Shown in pieces: positions 59,283-64,000 of a stretch of 64,000 bases of DNA. The DNA lies in contig NC_065876.1 in the NCBI RefSeq assembly GCF_933775445.1, positions 15,438,001 to 15,502,000 on the forward strand. Direction: 5' to 3'. The notes under the pieces are model-generated. The model worked only from the letters and a program-made list of their open reading frames with translations, searched no databases and was not told where the DNA came from. The translations under genes and the position numbers were made by a program. Source of the DNA: Argentina anserina (lineage: Eukaryota > Streptophyta > Magnoliopsida > Rosales > Rosaceae). Position 1 is the first letter of the stretch. Each line of letters opens with the position of its first letter.

Positions 59283-61230
59283 TGATAGCTACACTTTGTG
59301 CGGCGTTCTTAACATGTTTTTATCTCCAGTTGTACTTTGCTTAACTCTTATTGTTATAGTATTGAGTCATTTAGTCGAGTCAGGAGTCTATGGTGGAGTT
59401 GGTTGCATTTTGGTGTTAAAACAGATTGAAAACACATAAATTGTCGAGTCTTATTTAAAATAGGATTCCTTGTGTAACTAGGAAACCTAGTTAAGTTAGG
59501 AGTCTTCATTAATCGGCATTTCTATAATATTTGTGATATATTGAGAATCCTACTTACATTAGGAATCCTTTTTAGACTAGAAAACGTACCATTTAGGGAA
59601 ATCTTACTTGAACTTAAACTTGTATTCCGTAACTTTCCTAATCTTACTCTCCTATTCTAGTAACTTACTTGATTTTTTTATATGAATTACCTTGTCTTTT
59701 ATTATTTTCAGATTGTACAATGAAGAAAAAAAATAGAGGAAAAGTCAAGCGAATGAGGAAAATAAAGAAAGAATGAGACACCTACAAAAGAGAAAAAGAA
59801 GGAATTTATCAAACGAGATTGCACCCACCAATGACAAAAATAAGTGAAAGCAAAAGAGAGAAAGAAAAATGAAAAGAATAAAAAGAGATAATGCAAAAGA
59901 GAAAGAAGGAGACACCTAAAAATGAGAAAAAGAATGAATTTATCAAAAGAAATTGCACCCACTAATGACAAAAATAAGTGAAAGAAATTGAGGAGAAAGA
60001 AAAAATGAAGAGAATAAAAAGAGATAATGCAAAAGAGAAAGAATGAGACACCTAAAAAGGAGAAAAAAAAAGAATTTATCAAAGGAGATTGCACCCACCA
60101 ATGACAAAACTAAGTGAAAGAAATTAAGGAGAAAAAGTTCAAACTATAATATTCAAGGAGCCAAAACTCTTATATAAATAGCACATCATTCACAAAGAAA
60201 AGTAATCATTTATCTGTTGCATTCAAGAGCCAAAACTCTATTAAAATACTACCTCAAACATCATTCACCAAAACAGTAAGCCGTTCTCCCCCATACCAAT
60301 TCCATCTCCACCAAAATCACCATTGAAGACACACCTCCAAGGTTCCTACAACGTGTGATTCTCGCAACTCTTCTTAATGGGTTTGTTCGTTTTTTTATTT
60401 TTTACAATACTTTGTCTATGAAAATTGTAGTATGATGTTTGTGTGGAATTATTATTTTGTATTAAGAATCAAAATTTTCAGATTGTTTTATTGTATTTTT
60501 GGATCTTTGCCGAATTGATGGTTTCCTATAATTATGGAGTTTGTATTTTATATTATTGTGTTCTAATCATCTTTCTCATACTTTTAGATAATTTTCAGAT
60601 ATGTGCATATGAATTTAGTGCTTGGATGCAGTCCCTAAGATTGTGTTTGAGTCCTAGATTCATCAACCATATTGATACAAATCGAATCGTGCCCTAAGTA
60701 GGTTCGGTTTGTGTTGATTAAAAGTGGTAAAAATTCTGGAAATTTGCATGTGAAACCATGATGGGTGACGTCATACATGAAATATGTCTCCAACAAAGAT
60801 TTGGTGCTTAAAATGTAATCTTGTTTGATTTCTACTCTAAGTGTTATTGAATTCGATTGCATGCAAATTTAGTTTAGGCCCTAAGTCAATCTAAATGTTA
60901 ATTGAAATCTTGCATGATTAGATGATCCCCTAAGGCTCTAATTGTATTGATGTCTAAAAAGTATGTAATGCATGATAGGTTCGAACTTGTAATTATGTGG
61001 TGTAATGGTAAATTTGGTTTAAGTTTGTTAAAGAGAAGTCGATCATGTAAATAGTAATTTAGGTTTTTTATTTTAGTAGTTAATAATCAATCTCAAATCC
61101 CCCATTATTTGTTAACACTAAAAGTTTAGAGTTCGCTTCAATTCCCTGGACTGAACGATCCTTGCTTATCCTATACTAACGATGACATTTTACAGGGTTT
61201 ATTATAGACGTTTTAATTAACGCTCTATCA
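59283..61230 (+). mobile_element. Solo LTR, 1948 bp, nested in the retroposon
   Basis: Termini are TGATAG...CTATCA, an exact six-base inversion. The flanking 5-mers ATCGG (59278-59282) and ATCAG (61231-61235) differ by one base. The host reading frame resumes in register across it. A TATA-like site (tatataaatag near 60172) and 3' AT-rich leader follow. The last kilobase matches the inverted copy at 9437-10436. There is no internal domain. Confidence 0.85.
59766..60130. repeat. Three tandem units of about 135 bp in LTR U3
   Basis: Units start near 59768, 59902 and 60038 with aaagaa(t/g)gagacacct and share gattgcacccac-aatgac and gagataatgcaaaagag. Purine-rich. U3 repeats of this kind often act as LTR enhancers. 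The third unit is shorter. The long minus-strand frame across it (59708-60094) is repeat-derived. Confidence 0.85.
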
Positions 61231-62274
61231 ATCAGTGAATCGTTAGGGTAGGTGGTGCAACCGGATTTTTCTGCTATGAATCGTCGAATGGTAGAGCAAC
61301 ATGTTAAGATTCGGTTTGATGTGCGAGATTGTATTCGTACATGGATGTTGTTTGAAGCTTCTGATACTCTGAAGATTAAATTGTCACTCTTCTTTGAGAA
61401 AGATTAAGGGTTTTTGCAGAGCTTGTGGCATTTTTCAACATGATGCATCAGGATGTGCTGAATTCCTTGTGCATGAATGTACAAATTTGCTTCAAGGTTT
61501 GTCTATTGATTTGGTTGGGTTTTCCCTTGCTTCTGGTTCTTCTCCGACTCGGTCAAGATCGGAGGAGGACGAATCTAGGGCTTTGGCGGAAGGACCGGAG
61601 ATGAGGCCGCCTCTAGTTGCTATGGATACGGGACTGGCAATTTGGAGGTGTACTGTGCTAAGCCATCGGCGGAGTTAAGTGGTAAGAAGGTGGAAACAAA
61701 TCCCTTTGGTGATTCTCAATTTCATTTGGATTCTATTGGTCATACTGCTTTCAAATAGGTGGCTCCATTTCCTGCCTCGGTGAATCATTTGAAATGGTTA
61801 GCCATGACTGAACTTCGTTGCCCAAGGAAGAAATATATTCAATCCAATTTTATTTTGGTTGAAGAGAATATGGCCATTGTTGTGCAACATAAGGATGGCA
61901 AGTTGTGGGTGTCTCCTAAGGCAAAACGTAAACTTGGTCGTCCTAAGGGTAGTACAAACAAACTCATGGCTGCAATGGAGTTGGGGGGGCTTCTGAAGAT
62001 ACCGAGAAGAATTTTCTTGAATCTGAGGACAAGTCTAAGTTAGTGTGGTTGGTAACTTTTAATCTTTCTTCTATATTAGTTTAAGCTTATTATTTAAGTG
62101 ATATAAATAGTGGTGAAAATGTAGGTGAGTCGTGGCCATATTTGCTAGTTTTGTCTAGACTTTAGGGTCAAAATATTGCTCTTTCTATCCGGTCCTAAGG
62201 GGTATGTAATCTTAATTCTGCTTACTGAATATATTTCCTAACCTTTTGATTAAAAAAAAAAGATTTGAATTCTA

Positions 62275-62869
62275 CACCGAGGGGAACATATTACTTAAAC
62301 TCGTAATCATACAACTATAAACTCTCCTCAACAAGAACGTCCTTCAATAATATGTATTTCATCTATCCAAAACTCATCAATTAACGACCAATTAGTAAGG
62401 ATACCAAATCCGTGCGTCCGCGTGCTACGCGCCGTTTACTTCACGATAAACATCTCTAAGTGAAACAAAATTAAAAGCTTGAAAAAAAAATTAACAGCTT
62501 GCATATAGTACCAGCAATCTTCAAATATCATTCCAAGCTCAGACAAGTCCTCTTCCTCCTTTACTAAAGCTACAAGCACCATGGCAATGTCACTCTGAAC
62601 CTCTTTATCTTGCCATTGATAGCTATAAGCAGCCCAGCTCTCACAGCCTCCGCCTCCGCGAATAGATCATACTGAGCATGACCCAAAACCGACTCACACA
62701 ACCCGCATGTTTAACCAACAAAAATTTGTTTTTATTCCGAGATCGACGTGTCATATCTTCCCGCCAAAATAACCGAAAGCCCCCACTCAGATTCTCTCTC
62801 TCTTATTAAAAAAGAAAGAAAAAGTTTGAGATTTTCTTCAACCCAGAGCAACCTTCCATTCCATCATCA
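62275..62869. other. FLA promoter region, no other gene
   Basis: Between the retroposon and the FLA start codon. A pyrimidine-rich stretch (about 62790-62808), then an A-rich leader, precede the ATG. No clear TATA box was identified. Confidence 0.45.
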
Positions 62870-64000
62870 ATGGCGTCTTCTTCTTCAACCTCGCTCTTCT
62901 TCTCTCTCCTCCTCCTCTCTCTCCTCTCCTCCTCCTCCTCCTCCTCCGCACAGACCATAGCCAAAGCCGCCGTTATCCTCTCCGATTCCGGCTACAACTT
63001 CATGTCCCGCACACTCACCCTCGCCACGGCCTCTGTCAACTCCCAGCCGCCGTCACTCACCATCTTCGCTCCCGCCGACGACGCCTTCCCTTTTTCCGGT
63101 CAGCTCAGCTCGAACCGCCTCCGCTACCACCTCCTCCCCACCGCTTTCCACCTCCGATCGCTCAAGTCCCTCCCTTACGGCGCCAAGATCGCCACTCTCC
63201 TCGCCGGCCGGTCTCTCACCGTCACCAGTCTCCCCGCCGACGGCGTTGTCTCCCTCAACAACGTCACCCTCGCGGCGTCGCCAATCTACGACGACGGGTC
63301 GTTGATCGTCTTCGGAATCAAGAAGCTCTTCGACCCGAATTTCCAGATCTCGGGTCCGATTCGGAGCCTCCGCTGCCTGGCGCCGCGAAACCCTAACGGC
63401 GACGAAACGGCCGCGTTCTACCCGTTCGATGAAGCAAGCGAGGTTCTGAGATCGAACGGATTCTCTGTTGTGGCTTCGTTTCTCGAAGTTCAATTTCTCA
63501 AGTACCACACGACGTTGACCGTCTTCGCTCCCGTTGACCAGGCCATGGTGAGCCGAATCGGAGACCTGAGCCAGTACTCGTCGATCTTCGGCCGCCACGT
63601 GGCTCCCTGCAAGCTTTCTTGGGACGATTTGGCGAATCTTGATGACGAAGCTGTGTTGGTGAGGACCAATCTGGAAGGGTTTATGATCAACATTAGCCGA
63701 TACGACGGCGTTTTGGTCCTCAGTGGAGTCCCTGTGATCATGCCGGAGATGTATCGGAACGAGTGGCTTGTGGTGCACGGAATCAGTGGTGTTCTTGAGT
63801 TTCCGGTGAGCTCGCCGGAGCAAGTGGTGGCTTCTACACCTGACTCTGAGCCTGAGGCAGTCGATAATAACAGCTCCGGTGAGGAAGCAGAGCCGGCAGA
63901 GAATGTGATCGAGAAGGAGCCTGCTTCACCGGAATTTGAAGACGGCGGCGATTCTGAGCTAATTGGTAACATGAATGGGGATGGAGATGCCATTTCATAC
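62870..64000 (+). CDS. Fasciclin-like arabinogalactan protein, 5' part
   Basis: An extracellular, probably cell-wall or plasma-membrane-surface glycoprotein. Open for 377 codons from ATG 62870 to the window edge, without stop. An N-terminal signal peptide (residues 1-29, Ser-rich then a long Leu/Ser core, cleaved near SSA-QT) is followed by two fasciclin domains with the H1-type motifs TIFAPADDAF (residue about 66) and TVFAPVDQAM (about 220) and the partner motifs RYHLLP and FGRHVAP. N-glycosylation sites include NNVT, NIS and NNSS. After about residue 315 an acidic Pro/Ser/Glu-rich linker begins. Two domains with an acidic tail resemble the FLA19-21 group of Arabidopsis. Coding GC is much higher than in the surroundings, usual for this family. 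The C-terminus, including any GPI signal, is outside the window. Confidence 0.92.
   Translation, partial: MASSSSTSLFFSLLLLSLLSSSSSSSAQTIAKAAVILSDSGYNFMSRTLTLATASVNSQPPSLTIFAPADDAFPFSGQLSSNRLRYHLLPTAFHLRSLKSLPYGAKIATLLAGRSLTVTSLPADGVVSLNNVTLAASPIYDDGSLIVFGIKKLFDPNFQISGPIRSLRCLAPRNPNGDETAAFYPFDEASEVLRSNGFSVVASFLEVQFLKYHTTLTVFAPVDQAMVSRIGDLSQYSSIFGRHVAPCKLSWDDLANLDDEAVLVRTNLEGFMINISRYDGVLVLSGVPVIMPEMYRNEWLVVHGISGVLEFPVSSPEQVVASTPDSEPEAVDNNSSGEEAEPAENVIEKEPASPEFEDGGDSELIGNMNGDGDAISY

Larger units (their letters stand above)
58843..62040 (+). pseudogene. DUF4283/zinc-knuckle ORF1-like relic, split by an LTR
   Basis: The frame begins at ATG 58843 (MASQINLPSRGG). After a damaged stretch it shows a DUF4283-like block: GLRHGLAIHGEGDRLLFQFD (about 59040), then EEVPLFELVNWVAIHGL with LRYNEVLYCIG at 59188-59280. 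The solo LTR 59283-61230 cuts it here. It resumes with SAMNRRMVEQHVKIRFDVRD (about 61275), the zinc knuckle CRACGIFQHDASGC (C-X2-C-X4-H-X4-C, 61412-61453) and an AT-hook-like KLGRPKGSTNK near 61935. Such proteins are the ORF1 of plant L1 elements and bind RNA. Stops and shifts near 58960, 59145, 61250, 61405, 61675 and 61985 make it inactive. Confidence 0.8.
58585..62260 (+). mobile_element. Poly(A)-tailed retroposon with L1-ORF1-like gene, no RT
   Basis: A 14-bp target duplication AGATTTGAATTCTA flanks the unit (58571-58584 and 62261-62274), and the right end is an A-run (62252-62260). Both mark LINE-type target-primed insertion. Without the nested solo LTR the unit is only about 1.7 kb. It carries a nucleic-acid-binding ORF1-like frame and nothing resembling endonuclease or reverse transcriptase. 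Confidence 0.8.

Noticed and set aside
59708..60094. 128-codon minus-strand frame rich in Phe/Leu/Ser
   Set aside because: It is the antisense of the purine-rich 135-bp tandem repeat in the LTR.
63053..63993. Long open frames on the minus strand (63053-63823 and 63490-63993)
   Set aside because: They lie antisense to the clearly coding FLA gene. High GC at third positions removes stops on the opposite strand; composition is Arg/Glu/Val-rich without any family resemblance.

Overview
The window is nuclear DNA of a flowering plant, almost certainly a eudicot. It has spliced GT-AG genes of plant-specific families, a eukaryotic tRNA-Cys with internal pol III boxes, AT-rich intergenic DNA full of microsatellites, and plant-type transposons (Ty1/copia, hAT, Mutator-like MITEs, an L1-ORF1-like retroposon, solo LTRs). 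The family Rosaceae is only a weak guess from the style of the P450 and the repeats.

Layout. 0.5-2.7 kb (-): a decayed SCD1-like DENN-domain gene. 4.9-8.3 kb (+): an intact two-exon CYP736A-like cytochrome P450 whose intron holds a foldback MITE and a 692-bp Mutator-type MITE; a second copy of the latter lies 164 bp past the stop codon. 9.4-10.6 kb: an LTR of a repeat family seen again at 59-61 kb. 12.7-14.4 kb (-): a PPR gene like At5g43820 with two frameshifts. 14.4-21.8 kb: no recognisable gene. 21.8-26.5 kb (+): a defective copia element. 27.2 kb (+): tRNA-Cys(GCA). 27.9-38.2 kb (-): the C-terminal half of a FANCJ/BRIP1-type helicase gene, decayed and split by a second copia element (30.2-35.6 kb). 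38.5-40.6 kb (-): a hAT transposase frame holding four premature stops. 41.0-41.4 kb (+): a CYP92-like P450 tail fragment. 45 kb: a stray copy of one VPS41 exon beside MITEs. 46.9-57.9 kb (-): a complete 19-exon VPS41 gene with a solo LTR in one intron. 58.6-62.3 kb (+): a poly(A)-tailed retroposon with an L1-ORF1-like frame and no reverse transcriptase, itself split by a 1.95-kb solo LTR. 62.9 kb to the edge (+): the start of a fasciclin-like arabinogalactan protein gene.

The four apparently functional loci (P450, tRNA-Cys, VPS41, FLA) are not functionally linked. The other genic sequences are relics. The region reads as a mutation and transposon-insertion record, with nested insertions that can be ordered in time. 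I see no operon-like or defence-like system. The least ordinary objects are the ORF1-only retroposon, the hAT frame broken only by nonsense codons, the integrase frameshift shared by both copia copies, and the VPS41 exon fragment abutting a MITE.
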